A DNA stretch of 64,000 bases. It comes from Bagarius yarrelli. Taxonomy: Eukaryota; Chordata; Actinopteri; Siluriformes; Sisoridae. Each line of letters starts with the position of its first letter. Position 1 is the stretch's first letter. Where the stretch lies: assembly GCA_005784505.1 (NCBI GenBank), contig VCAZ01000001.1, forward strand, positions 1,251,001 through 1,315,000, given 5' to 3'. Shown here piece by piece: positions 26,116-38,270 of this stretch. The notes beneath the pieces were generated by a model, which was given only the letters and a program-made list of their open reading frames with translations, was not told the DNA's origin and did no database searches. The translations under genes were made by a program, and so were the position numbers.

Positions 26116-26909
26116 ATATGTAGCACCACAGCTTAATTAGAACCAATTTCCTCTTCTCTAAAAAAATCTTTCATGCTCTGTCCTTATACACCGTAGACAT
26201 ACTGTGGGAATTACATGCTCCATATGCTCAATGCTATGCACTGATTTCATGCTTACTGACTCCTGACTTATCTTGCCAGCCGTTTCGGAAAAGAACAGAT
26301 TTATATCTCTTGACATTTATCTTTTGCACCTTCAGCAATGGAGGAAACGAATGGTGAAATGAGATATGGCGGCTTAGACCTTTTTTATTGCTCCAGTTTC
26401 AACCAATGATGTTTTTTTTTTTTTATCAGTTATTCCACCTCACTGTGATAAAATCTTCTAAACCCCTTATTGTGTCTAAATAAGGTTTTCTGTGCATCTC
26501 TTGCTGGAATAATGCTAATTGTGAGCTTCGTCTTCTATGTAAGAACCCTGTTAACCCAAAATCTTGCATGAGAATCTCAGACGGTTCTCCACTACCACTG
26601 CTTCGGCATATTTTGTTTCAAATAGTGCTTCTTATGTGCAATATTGATCTGAGGGCATTTCATATAATTAGATGTAATGAAATATTGTTCAATATGTGTC
26701 CCCTGCAGTGATATACAACATGCCAGCAGTGACAGTGACAGATTAGTCATTTCTGGGCCCCTGGACAGGAATCTTTAGATAGAACCTAACTGACCATTTC
26801 ACACTGCAACACAATAACTTAAATATAAAACATGGGTTTTTTTCTCTCTTTTTAACAACCATTTAGAGGATTTTAGTTGTGTTGGCGTTCTACAGAAATG
26901 TTACTATAA

Positions 26910-27077
26910 TTTTGACAGATGTCCTTATCCAGAGCGACCTACATTTATCTCTTTTATACAACTGAGCGATTTGGGATTAAAGCCCTTGTTCAGAGGCCCA
27001 AAAGTGGCAGCTTGGTGGTGCTGGGAATCAAACTCTGATCTTTCAATCCGCAGTCCAGCACCTTAACCACTGCGCCA
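26910..27077 (-). repeat. tRNA-derived SINE (type A)
   Basis: Reverse copy from TTTTGACAGATGTCCTTATC through GGGAATCAAACTCTGATCTT to CCAGCACCTTAACCACTGCG. Confidence 0.82.
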
Positions 27078-27263
27078 GTGATGTAGCTAGGAAAGGGGTT
27101 GGGGGGGGTCAAGGGTGGGACATCTGTCTCCGGACGCAGCAACTGGGGGCGCCAAATTGATGTTACATAATTACGAATAAATTTCAGCATGAAATGTTTT
27201 CCCCAATTATATCCTTAATTATTTTCAAATTTTTTTTGGTCCTATTTATAACTATAATTTTCT

Positions 27264-27319
27264 TGCTAAACTCTGCAGGGCACCGGCCCTCCAGGACCGA
27301 GACTGCCCACCCCTGGTCT
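27264..27319 (+). mobile_element. terminal fragment of a fish MITE
   Basis: AAACTCTGCAGGGCACCGGC through CCAGGACCGAGACTGCCCAC to CCCCTGG. This is the reverse complement of the start of the element at 30083-30242, so it is one end of the same family, which I think is hAT-like. Confidence 0.6.
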
Positions 27320-28632
27320 AAACATAGCATCATCATCATCAAAATAATCTTTGCTAAAATAATGAAAAGAGATGAACACATGATTAATTACATTTAGGCA
27401 GCTTAAAGGAAGAACATGTTGAAGAAAAGAAATACTAAGTCAGAGGATTTCAGGGTTATCAATAAAGCCTAAATTAGCGAATATGACTAAATGTTTATAT
27501 GCTGCTCACTATCAGGCAACCCTGCAAAAACTCTCACAAGCTGTTTTTAAAAAAGAATGAAAGAAACTGGAAATAATTCAGAACGTGACAAGCCTTATAA
27601 TTGGTAATGCCTGGTGCAATAGGTGACAAAATGCGGGTTCTAACTGATACAACATGACTCGTTCCTACTGCAAACCTTAAGTAGAGTAAAATCTGATACC
27701 ATGATGGAACTTCAACATGTCAAGGAGGATATTTTTTAGTTTGTAAAGCTTCTTTATTATAAATACCAGTCGCCAAAATCTGTTAGACCACCAGAAGGGC
27801 TGTACGGCCAGATGCTGTCAGTGTATTGAATTTAGTGTAAAAAACAGACGCCAGTCTCATTTCAAGGACAGGGAATGAAATAAATAGTTGAAGACATGAA
27901 GCTATGACGGATAAAGCGAGACAGAGGGTAGGAGTTAATCGTGACTGTATCTGTATAGTGATACGATATCCTCATCTGTGTTCTAATTAAAACATGATGA
28001 AAGCATCTGTAAGAGTTTATTTAATAATTAAAAAAAAAATCGAACTAATAACTAATACTATGCCAATTAGTGCCCTGGAAAACACTGGTCTGGGGGGGGG
28101 CAGAAGAAGAGGACAGTTTTTCTTACCCTTAAAGTGTTGAGTTGAATTTAGTCGACTAGTAACCCAGATTGAACCAGGGACGCTGTGAAATTATTATGCA
28201 TGTATACATATACAGTATATATAGTATAATAGTCACTTTAAGCAGTAATAAAGAAAGAAACCCGGATTATGTCCCAAAGGAGCACCGAATTTCTAGTACT
28301 CGCTGTATTTTTGTCTGTTTTAATTGCGTTATCTTTCATCTTTTAAATAAAGTAGTCGTATTTGGTTACACACCGAAAAGAGAATACGAAGCCAACAAAG
28401 ACGCTGTCACAATTGGTGAAACTTTCAAGAGTTTAGTGATATTGGAATGCTAATAAAAGTCGTATTAAATCAAAAGAGAAAAGAGGAACGGAAAAAGAAA
28501 GCCAGACAAAAAGATGGTGAGAGGAAGATAAGAGAGAGAAACAGCAGCTTCTTTTTATGAAAGTCCCTGACTCCCATCCTAATATCTGCAAGCTGCTACA
28601 AAAAGTGTAAAAACCTTTCTCCTGCTGTCATG

Positions 28633-28660
28633 TACACCCACACACACACACACACACACA
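28633..28660. repeat. (CA)n microsatellite
   Basis: A short CACA run. Confidence 0.8.
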
Positions 28661-29029
28661 GCACAGAGAAAGTCTTGCATGCTTTATCCCAATGGGATCA
28701 CTTCATTCAGGTAGAGTGAAAGTACAAGGCTGCTGGGTCTTACACACACATTCACATATACTGCACTCACACACACACCTGCTGCCTAACACACTAAAAG
28801 CTGCATGGCTGTGTCTTGTTGTCTGTGTGCGTCACGAGTTACTGTGTGTGTCCTTTCCCCTGTCCCTCTGCTTGTGGGGTAAGTGTGCTAGTCATATCCT
28901 GCAGTGAATAGCAGGGTGCCCCTGTCTCTCTTTGTCCTCTTCCTTCGAGAGAAGGAAGGGCTTCGTCTGCCCCAACTGAAGGACAAGGTCAGATGGCTGC
29001 AGGTTCACTCTGCATTTTCTCCATTTCAG

Positions 29030-29444
29030 CAGTGAAGACACTCCTTGCGTTTCTCCCGAGGGCCCTGCGCCACCTCCGGATGGAGACGTCTCTACTCCAC
29101 CTGCTGATGGAGGAGGGGGCGATAGAGAAGAAGATCTGGCGCAGGAGTCTCCAGATCCCGTGGTGGTGGAGGTGGAAGTGAAGGAGAAAGTAAATGAAAA
29201 AGAAGGAACCGAACCCTCTACTGAGTTCCCCGAACAGGAGCAGCAGCAGGAGGAGCAAGATGAGGAAGGGAAGAAAGAAACAGAGGAGGAGGAGGCTGGA
29301 GGAAGAAGGGGAAGTGCAGGAGGAGGCAGGAGGCCCAGTCTGCACCACACCGCATCCTCTCCTTTGAGGGTGCAAAGGAACGGGGCCTGCAGCCATGCCA
29401 GTGCTTCTGACTACGAGCTCTCTCTTGACCTCAAAAACAAGCAG
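29030..29444 (+). CDS. iqsec3: iqsec3 exon, acidic low-complexity region
   Basis: 415 bases; acceptor CCATTTCAG before 29030, donor CAG/GTAGGG after 29444. One base plus 138 codons, ending in phase 0. It starts SEDTPCVSPEGPAPPP. A Gly/Pro segment follows, then a long Glu/Lys/Gln-rich run (about residues 45-85), then a Gly/Arg patch. The end (RPSLHHTASSPLRV, then SDYELSLDLKNKQ) is conserved among IQSEC proteins and leads straight into the IQ exon. The acidic run is probably disordered; its role is unknown. Longer antisense and other-frame reading frames here are shadows caused by GAG/GGA-rich codons. Confidence 0.93.
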
Positions 29445-30082
29445 GTAGGGTGCAAGGTGCTGTGGAGATGGCAGTTTGGAAGGGGCCAATGTCTGAGGGG
29501 CGTTTCAGTGGATTGGCATTGGGCTTTTTGGGCTTTTTGGGCCTGCTGTCTAGTGTTTGTTACTATGTGCTTTGGAGTCTTTGAGCTTTTTGGATAGGGG
29601 GTTGATAAGGGGGTAGAATTTGAGTCTTGTAGATTGGAAGTAAGCTGGTTTCTTTAGGTTGGCTCGTTCATCATCAGCATCATCATTCTCATCCATCTAC
29701 ATCAATATAAGCCTTCTAATCTGCATCACATCCATTAGACTGACATGCGATCGCCAAGAGTTTTTCTTTCTCTCTTCTTATCCACGTATACTGAAGCTTT
29801 TTACCAAAAAAGTAGAAGCTCTAGATTGAGAACCTAGAACTCCCAGGCAGTGTCATTTATTCTGAGCTTTTACAATTCTGGTTGTTTTCTCTTATGACTT
29901 ATACGCATAAATTTGAACTAATTTACATACGTAACAATGTTAAATTCATGGTAGATTAGAGTTAAAGTGGTTCATTGTGCATCGTTCGTTGGGTCAAATA
30001 AGAAAGCTTGAGATTCCGCTGCATGCGTACTGTTGATTTATACAGGTGGCAAAAAAAGGCTGAAAGAGCTTGATCTGTCTAA

Positions 30083-30242
30083 AGCAGGGGTGGCCGAGCT
30101 CGGTCCTGGAGGGACGGGGTGTCCTGCACAGTTTAGCTCCAACTCTAATCAAACACACCTGAACCAACTAATCAAGATCTTGCTAGGTTTACTTAAAACT
30201 TACAGGTGGGTGTGTTGAGGCAAGTTGGAACTAAACTCTGCA
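30083..30242. mobile_element. MITE with inverted arms
   Basis: Starts AGCAGGGGTGGCCGAGCTCG and carries inverted arms: TTTAGCTCCAACTCTAATCA on the left pairs with GGCAAGTTGGAACTAAACTC on the right. The outer right end, which would match 27264-27319, is missing, so it is truncated. A widespread fish repeat, probably hAT-derived. Confidence 0.65.
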
Positions 30243-30275
30243 TCCTTTATTCTGAGCATTTACAGTTCAGAGATT

Positions 30276-30278
30276 GAA

Positions 30279-30316
<38 letters not shown>

Positions 30317-30317
30317 A
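30276..30317. repeat. (AT)n(GT)n microsatellite
   Basis: Alternating AT then GT dinucleotides. Confidence 0.85.
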
Positions 30318-30933
30318 AAATAAATAAGCTGTCATGGTAACAGCTTAGTTTTAACTGTATTAAGATGAAGAGCTTTCTTCTAATGACAGATATGACTCAA
30401 AAGAGGTGTGTATCAATTTCTCTGTGTGTGTGTTCATTTTGGTGAGAAACAAATGTCCTAGCAGAGGTAGAAATATCTGATCATTTGGGGAAAAAAAAAA
30501 GATTAGGAGTTGGATGTAAGGATGTAAGAGGAGTGTGTGAGCATATGCTGTACATTGGTTATGTTTATCAGGATTGCGGGAACATGATATTTGTTAAAAA
30601 GGTTATTGTTTTACGATCATAGTCACATGGTCATGGTCAGGACTCTGTTGTTGATTTGGGTTTATATTGCTGTCATTTTTAAAGCTGGGCTGTGATGTGA
30701 TCAGCACTTTGGTGTAAAAAATGTATTAGATCGGTGCTTGGACAAATGTTACTGAGTGCATTCAAGCTTCATTCCATTTGTCATGCTATTCATGCTCAAA
30801 ATGATTATCCTCGCTGCAGTTCCGACTCTTAAATGGGTCTTCCTTCAGAGCTGTGCTGTGGGGTTTACTTTTAGAATCCAACAGCTTATATTAGCCGAGC
30901 CAGCAAAAAAATTACATCTAATGAAGAATTACT

Positions 30934-31062
30934 GGAACAGAGCGATTTACATTTATCTCTTATTTATAAAAGACAAAGGGGCCCAACAGGGTGGGGCTGA
31001 GAATCGAACCCAGATCTTACGATTGGCAGTCCAACACCTTGCAACCACTGCACTACCACCAG
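30934..31062 (-). repeat. tRNA-derived SINE (type A), internally deleted
   Basis: Reverse copy containing GAGCGATTTACATTTATCTC, GAGAATCGAACCCAGATCTT and CAGTCCAACACCTTGCAACC. The central Leu-CTC-like block is partly lost. Confidence 0.75.
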
Positions 31063-32020
31063 CTACACAACTCAGAAATTACTATTTCTTTTTTACAGAT
31101 TTTAATGGACATTTGCTATACATAAGTGCAGCGATCACAGAAAACAGTTAGCATAGCATATGTGCATCACTGTTTAAATTGGCTGCTTTGATGTTATGTG
31201 TAATATAAGGTATTATATATGCAAGACTTCCATTTACAGCATTTGGTAGAGAGAGAGATGTGAGATTATCTAGAGAGCTGTGAGAGACACCCCTGTGATG
31301 AAAGCTAACACCAGTGATTTAGTAAAGAGAGTTTATTACCGATAAAACAAATGATATACTTTGATCTTATTAGGCTGCTCACATAAACAGAACTAGTTCC
31401 CTTGTGTATACTAGCACACTGTTAATCGAGTTTCTGTAACCTGAGACATGGCCTCCAAGAGGCTACATTCGGATGCCTCTTCAGATAGAGAGAACCTCAC
31501 TGCTTCTGCATGATTAGCTGTTTATGCTAATAAAATCCAGCGTAGCCTCGCAAAGAGACCTTTGATTATCACGTCTCACGCTGATCGGCTCATAAATATA
31601 CATGCATCCATGTGATGCCCATCATCAGTGCAGATGAGGAATTAATGTCAAGCACCGAAAATGGCAGTAGAAAGCTAGTAAGATAAACGCACAACAATGT
31701 GAATATATTAAACTTAGAACTACTTGTATGGAGCTCATGGCCAGTTTTCAGTTACGAATTGTGTTTACGGATCCAATTTGTACAGTTTACATTTGCCGAG
31801 AGAAAATTTAAAGCGGTAAACTTTATAGAAAAGCAACTAAAATAAAAGTGATGGTATCTTGGCTCCATAGAGACCAATATCAGCTAAACAGAGGGCAGGA
31901 GATTGAATCTTGTGGGGCAAACTGCAATGAGTTTGACCATTTCTACTGAAAGTTTCTTCCATTTGCCATTTTTTTTTAAAACAGACCAGAGAAACTGTAT
32001 CTAAAAAGGTGATGAAACTA

Positions 32021-32030
32021 GAAAAAAAAG

Positions 32031-32085
<55 letters not shown>

Positions 32086-32087
32086 TA

Positions 32088-32142
<55 letters not shown>

Positions 32143-32152
32143 TATACTTTAA
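32021..32152. repeat. poly(A) followed by (TA)n
   Basis: About 48 A bases with one G, running directly into about 80 bases of TA dinucleotides. Likely hypervariable and hard to assemble. Confidence 0.95.
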
Positions 32153-33732
32153 AAGTATTTTATGCCATTATACTTTAAAAGCCATTTTGACCTAACAAAG
32201 CACAATATATATAAATATTTGTTAATATATACCAATAATGATTTTAGTTGCTGTAACATATAATCCCAGGTATATTTTTACCCTTACTTGTGCCCACTCC
32301 TACAATCTGAAGTGTCCCTAAGTAGATAAGCAAACAGCCCGTTAGGTCTTTTCCTTACAGCACTAATTTCAGGGGAAATAAATAGTAGTTTTTGGAATAT
32401 AAAAGTAATATAAAGTGCATTAGAAATGAAGTAGAATCATATTTGGAGGTACGTTATTGGGTCAGTGACTGTAAGGTTGTCAGTGTAAACTACCAAAATG
32501 AACACATGTAGACTTAGAAATTGATTGCAAAGGAATTCTTTGCTTTATTTTATCCCTCCTTTAGTGATGTACAGCGAGAAACTTGTCCTACTGTTTAAAG
32601 TCTTAGCTGTAAGTAACATTACATGAGGTAAATCCATGTATTAGTGGAAGAGGTTCAGTCCAAGAATGGATCAAGCTGTTAGGCTAAATTTACTGTCCTG
32701 GTTTAAAAGGGAGTGATGTTACAGTATAATTCGTGGATTGGACCCCCATATTTGATAATTATGCCATTTCTGGAATTGCATGTTTGTCTGTTCGATGCTT
32801 GATAAAGTGATCAGTAATAGAATCGACAGGATGAATTTACAGCACTACTGTTTCATCTTTATTTCTTATTGCATTTGCTTTCTTCTGCTCTCAATTCATT
32901 CAGACAACATACATTAAACAGGCTTACAAATATATTCATCTGCATTTCTGTTTCGCTAAAAAATTAGCATCACGTTTTATATAAAAGCCACAGAGACATT
33001 CTCCAACTTCTGTCCTGTTTCATTCACTATATTTCCACAATTGTCCCCTAGATGAAAACACAAACGATCCACTATAACTTTACTAATCAATCTCCGAGCC
33101 CCCATCCAGTGTTTAGGACCACCTCTGTGCACACACAATCTGAATCTTTAATGTGTGTGTGTAGTATGAGGTTCAGCTTTCATAAACAGCCTCAGGTTAT
33201 TACCATCAGTCCCTTTTTACTTTTGTCCCCTGTACTTCCTCTAATGCTCATTTCCTGCAGGTTAATTAAATTAATTTCCTGTCATTTTTTCCCCACTCAC
33301 AAAGTTTTACGGCTTTGTTACATTATAGGCCACAGAAATTTTTTGATAGATAGACAGGCTGAATTTTAAAGGCAAGTACTGCCAGTCATGGGAGATAGTG
33401 CTCATGATTTATTGTCTAGGTCTCATTCTGTGGAAGCAATGACTAATGTGCACATTCCTGAACCTCTTGAATCACTGACATCTTAGTATTCTGCACATAC
33501 CGTCCAGTTCCCACAGGATCCAAACTGAAATATACATTTGTAGACATGTGATGAGTCTGCAGTGTTATTTGGAAGACCCTGTGGATTTTCAGATGGTTGT
33601 ATGTGATGATTTGACACTACTTTAACATGCACTTCTGTAGATGTGTATCAGCGGTGAGGGGATACCACAGCATTGCATTATTGCATTGAGATCCTGAGAT
33701 TTGCAAAATATCTCAGTAACTGTTAAATATCA

Positions 33733-33924
33733 AGTGGAAGTGGTTAAGGTGTTGGACTACTAACCTGAAGGTTGTGGGTTTGATTCCCAGCTCCACCAAG
33801 CCACCACTGCTGGGCTCCTGAGCAAGACCATTGACCCCCAATTGCTCAGTTGTTTAAAAATGAGATAAATGTAAGTTGCTCTGGATGAAGACGTCTGCCA
33901 AATGCTGTAAATGTAAATATAAAT
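33733..33924 (+). repeat. tRNA-derived SINE (type A)
   Basis: GGAAGTGGTTAAGGTGTTGG (five bases lost from the head), box B-like GGGTTTGATTCCCAGC, tail GTAAGTTGCTCTGGATGAAG. Confidence 0.85.
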
Positions 33925-33990
33925 ATGGCTAAAATAATTCTCTAAACAAATAATTTCCCAAAAAATGCAATAAAATGCCATTGCATTTGT

Positions 33991-34184
33991 GGGAAGTGGC
34001 GGCTTAAAGGTTAAGGTACCAGAAAAAACAGGGTTTGATTCCCAGCACCACCAAGCCACAACCAACCCACCACTGTTGGGCCCCTGAGCAAGGCCTTAAA
34101 CCCCCAAGTGCTCAGTTGTATAAATGAGATAAATGAACGTCGCTCTGGATAAGAACATCTGCCAAATGCTGCGAATGTAAATAT
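33991..34184 (+). repeat. tRNA-derived SINE (type A)
   Basis: A second copy 70 bases after the previous one and in the same direction, with GGGAAGTGGCGGCTTAAAGG and a shortened D-arm-like part. Confidence 0.83.
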
Positions 34185-35157
34185 TCCTTGCTTTGGTGTT
34201 CCATGACGTCAGATATACAGTATTTTACTTATCAGTGACTTTATAAAAAAGGAAAAGAACCAAGCGTGTTGACTTTTTTATCTAGATGTTAACCCGTACC
34301 TGCATTTGAAGCAGCTCTTTAGCCTGCATCACATCTGCTGGTTTTATGAGCAAATAAATACGCAGGATTTAGTTAAACCACAAGTAGTGTTTCAACCCAA
34401 AAATTGTCCTTGCATGAACCTCTGACCTCACAACCTATTACTGATTATTATTTTTTCCTAATATCCAATCACTGATCATTTTTTCCCCCCACACTCACAC
34501 TTTCCCCATTTTTTATGCTGCTGTTATCAGCTTTACAAACTGTCTATCAAACGATTTGCATCCTAGTATGTCCCACTCAGCAACAGACGTCAATTTAACA
34601 AGATACATTTTTTTTTCTTCACCTTTTCCTTGGGTTTGAATGGTATGGGTCCATTTTACTTCATGTTGATAAAGCATTAAACAAGCATTGGTGAAAATGA
34701 CGTACAGATTTATCAGGCTGACAGATTAATAAGGCGTCATTAATAGTTGCTGTTTAACCTTCAGAGACTAGTTTCAAATGACGGGAACTGCCGAATGTCG
34801 TTTATGCTTGACAAATCATCAGAAAAACACATTTAAATAATCCTGACCCGGTCACAGTCCTCCTGCTCTGGTTGTGTCAATGGCACTGGCCCAGTCATCT
34901 CAGCAGATTAGAGGACACGTTTATCATTTATTTGTGCTGCATCCAAATGTTCTCACAAAATTGTTCAGATAGGCAAAGATTGGCCTTTTTTTTTCCTAGA
35001 CCAAAATAGCGCTTAGTGTCTGCTCACTGCAGCATATTCGGTAAGATCATACCGGCTAATCAATGTTAGGTTATTTAAATAGTTATATCTTTTAATTTTA
35101 CTCAGTTGTATTGATAAGAGAAAAGAACATTTTCATTGTATCTTCATCTGAATCGTT

Positions 35158-35500
35158 CACAAACCTTTTTTTGTCCGAAACCCCTTTTTCCCCCAGAAAA
35201 TATTTTAGTCCCCCTTCACATTTAATGATATTTTCACTCTTGGTATTTTCTTCATTTGGTGTTCCCAGTATTTCTGCACTGCGACCCGAATCGGTGGCTC
35301 TTCCTCACCTGCAGGGTTCAGTATGTCTGGATCATTACTATCAGCTGCTGAAGGAGAATCAGTGACACTCGCTCGTTTTTATGGAGGACGAACTACAAAT
35401 CTGTCCATTCTTTGGTTCACCAGGGAATCATGAATAAAATTCACTAATGAAATATGATCGTTCTTCTTAATGCTCCGAAATATGATGCAACCCCCCCCCC
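35158..35500 (-). mobile_element. hAT (Charlie/ZBED-type) non-autonomous copy 2
   Basis: Reverse copy of the element at 21103. The complement of ACGAGCGAGTGTCACTGATT and the block AGTCCCCCTTCACATTTAAT are shared with 45350-45768. Both termini are degraded, and a C run followed by a CA run replaces the left end. Confidence 0.7.
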
Positions 35501-36557
35501 CACACACACACACAGAAATCACTGGTTAACAGCATCCCAAATCATTTCGTTTTATATAACAAAGTAACAACATCTGTGTATGTTGGTATGGCCCTTCTGT
35601 CAAACTCCATTTATGTCACCAGCCATACGAAACCATGACATCATTTGCATTTTAACCACTGGAATAAGCGCTGTAATAGAGTAGTTATCTGCTATACTCG
35701 CCTGCAGTATTTCATTATTAGTGAAGGATTTATTGTGGCCTGGTAAATCTATCCCTACAAGTGAGAACCTATCCTCCGGTTAGAGCGGATAAAGGAGGAA
35801 TGCACCTTGTTATTGCTTTTTATAGAGTTAGGAACGTATAGAGTATATAATGAGTTTTTTGGCGGTTTGCTAAACTAGGCTGGGTTTGGCTTGTTTGGTG
35901 TTTTTATGGGTGTTATGGTTTTATTGGTTGGTAACTAACATGATGACAGTGAGTGAATTTAGGCCAATAGCTTCACAATTTGATTCCATTGATGTGTTTA
36001 CACTTATTCAATTTTTCGTTAATGAAGAGCAAAAATTTCAGGTGTATCTGAAAACAGTGACTTGATTACATTTTCCATTGGATATGAGCTGGAAAACTCT
36101 GAACTCTTTATTAAACCTGCTGTGTAGTTCAGTAAGGCTTATAAACCCATTTCATTACTCCATCATTTCAAACCTAGTTATTATTTGATTTTGAGCATGA
36201 TATGTGGGGTTTTGGAAAGATTACTGGCTGTTAGCATGATTAGAAAGCTCTTAGGAATCAAGCTAATGATATGATTTTTTTTGTTAAGGTTTTATTACAA
36301 TGTCATGCTGACACTAAAATCTTTTTTTTCTAATCTGATAGTTTTAATGCAGTTTCTCCGATGTTGCTTCTTTATGCCGATTAGTGTATCTGGATTTGGT
36401 TTGTTTGTTTTCTCTTTTCTTCTTTTTTCTTTCAGTTTTTTCACTGATTTTAGTGTTTCCTTTGTGCTTACTGACATTATCATGACTATTGTTGCTGGTC
36501 TGTGCCTGTACATCGCTGCTGACCTCTCCTTTTCTTTGTTCTCATTTCTCCCTACAG

Positions 36558-37744
36558 ATCGAAATGTTAGAGCACAAATATGGGGGCCACCTTATCTCGC
36601 GCCGTGCGGCCTGCAAAATCCAGACTGCCTTCCGCCAGTACCAGCTCAGCAAAAACTTTGAGAAAATCCGCAACTCCCTGCTGGAGAGCCGGCTTCCTCG
36701 CCGGATCTCACTGCGCAAGGTACGCCTACAGAATGCTGAGGGCTTCTCAGCTGAAAGGGCGCTGGCCGAAGGCTGCTCTGTTGCAGGCATTCCCCTTGTC
36801 CGGTCCCCATCCCTGCCTGTTACCGTGGGTGGCACTCTCACAGACCTGGAAGACTCCTTTACAGAACAGGTACAGTCACTAGCCAAGTCCATTGATGATG
36901 CCATTAGCAACTGGAGCATGAAGACCATGTGTTCTTTGCAGGAGGGAGGCACCTATCAGTTTAGTACTGAAGCCATTAGCACCGCACGTGGCAAGCCTAC
37001 AGTGGCTGTTGGGGAGACTGCTACCCTAAATCAGACCACCCTCCAGAGTGGTACAGTGTTGGGAGACAATTCAGATAACGTGCCCCGTAGCGCCAGCAAG
37101 CTAATGATGGCCTTCCGCGATGTGACTGTGCAGATCGATAGTCAAAACTTTCACGTGTCCTCGTCTGTCATGGAGTCCTCCACATCAGTGTCCCTTGGAA
37201 ACTGTGTCCAGCAGGGGGCTACAGGGACCGAGGCTCCCAAACAGCCCCATCTAGAAGAAACAACACCACCTCCACCCCCCCAGGAACTAGTTCCCCCACC
37301 CACAGAGTCAGATCTTGGAGAAATCCCAGATGGAGACTTTCCAGAACCACCACCCTGTGAAGAAGAACTTGTAGAAGATATACCACCTCTTTCCCTGGAG
37401 AAGACAGAGACTCCAGTTCCAGACATTGCGTCCCCAGTGGAGACAATAGAAGAGGCCATACCTCAAGTGGAACAGAGTCCAGTGGCCCCTTCAGTGGATG
37501 TTCTAGAGGCCAAACGCCAACTCTCAGATCCGGCTGACAACAGCTCAGAGCAGATGAGCAGCAGCAGCACGTCGACATCTGCTCGCTCAGCTTCGGAGGC
37601 CTCATCCAAGGAAGCACTGCAGACTATGATGCTCAGCTTGCCACGCTACCACTGTGAGAACCCAAGCAGCTGCAAATCACCTACCCTCTCCACAGATGTC
37701 ATGCGGAAACGCCTATACCGAATTGGTCTTAACCTCTTCAATGT
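36558..37744 (+). CDS. iqsec3: iqsec3 exon with IQ motif and start of SEC7 domain
   Basis: 1187 bases; acceptor CTCCCTACAG before 36558, donor GT/GTGAGT after 37744; 395 codons plus two bases. It starts IEMLEHKYGGHLISRRAAC. The IQ motif (KIQTAFRQYQLSKNF, residues 20-34; IQ codons at 36618-36623) should bind calmodulin. Next comes the IQSEC3-type NSLLESRLPRRISLRKVR, then DSFTEQVQSLAKSIDDAIS, then SASKLMMAFRDVTVQID. A proline-rich run (about 37255-37305) and a serine-rich run (about 37543-37610) follow. It ends STDVMRKRLYRIGLNLFN, the first helix region of SEC7. The donor's own bases give a stop codon if the intron is kept. A start codon upstream at 36489 lies in intron and should not be used as a gene start. 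Confidence 0.96.
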
Positions 37745-37908
37745 GTGAGTAGTCTCAGGGGCCCCGCTCCGATTTTCCTTCTACAGAATTTGTTAAATCA
37801 TTAATGAAACTTGGATAATTAGTGCATAAGTCTTCTGAGGTACATATTCTGCCTGCCTTTATTAATCTCTTTTTTTTTGTAAAAAAGCAACAATAATAAT
37901 TGCACTAA

Positions 37909-38215
37909 AAACAAAAGGGCTGCAATAAAAAGGACGTAGGGTTCTGATTGAAATGCCCTCTAAGTGCTAGGAAGCGGTGGTACAGTTATAAAGGTGTTGG
38001 ACAGCTAATTGAAAGATTGTAGGTTCGATTCTCAGCAACACAAGTTACTACTGTTGGTCCCCTGAGCAAGGCCCCTAACCCCCAATTGCTCAGTTGTATA
38101 AAAGAGATAAATGTACCTCACTCTGGATAAGAACATCTGCCAAATGCTGTAAATGTGAATGTAATGATCCTGCTGTATTGTTTAATGCACATTCCCGACG
38201 AAGCGCTTTTGTAGT
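37909..38215 (+). repeat. dispersed repeat, copy 1, split by a SINE
   Basis: AACAAAAGGGCTGCAATAAA through AATGCCCTCTAA before the SINE and ATTCCCGACGAAGCGCTTTT after it match 42120-42225 in order. In that second copy the SINE is absent, which marks the empty site. Confidence 0.65.
37969..38164 (+). repeat. tRNA-derived SINE (type A) nested in a dispersed repeat
   Basis: GAAGCGGTGGTACAGTTATA, box B-like TAGGTTCGATTCTCAGC, tail CTCACTCTGGATAAGAACAT. Confidence 0.82.
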
Positions 38216-38220
38216 ATTAT

Positions 38221-38270
38221 AATACTACTACTACTACTACTACTAATAATAATAATAATAATAATAATAT
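38221..38270. repeat. (CTA)n(TAA)n microsatellite
   Basis: Six or seven CTA units followed by about eight TAA units. Confidence 0.9.

Larger units (their letters stand above)
29445..36557 (+). other. 7.1-kb intron
   Basis: The intron between the acidic exon and the IQ exon. It holds a MITE at 30083-30242, SINE copies at 30934, 33733 and 33991, a poly(A)/(TA)n block at 32021-32152 and a hAT copy at 35158-35500. Stretches 29445-30080, 30320-30930, 31260-32000, 32160-33730, 34190-35150 and 35510-36557 show nothing I can name. The one at 31440-31640 has a composition suggestive of regulatory DNA. Confidence 0.85.

Noticed and set aside
28892..29489. Two minus-strand frames of 152 and 166 residues
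   Set aside because: Antisense shadows of the acidic exon, where GAG/GGA codons read as Ser/Leu/Pro on the other strand.
36281..36661. Phe/Leu-rich frame just before the IQ exon, with membrane-like segments
   Set aside because: It is the T-rich intron end read in another frame and runs into the exon out of frame.
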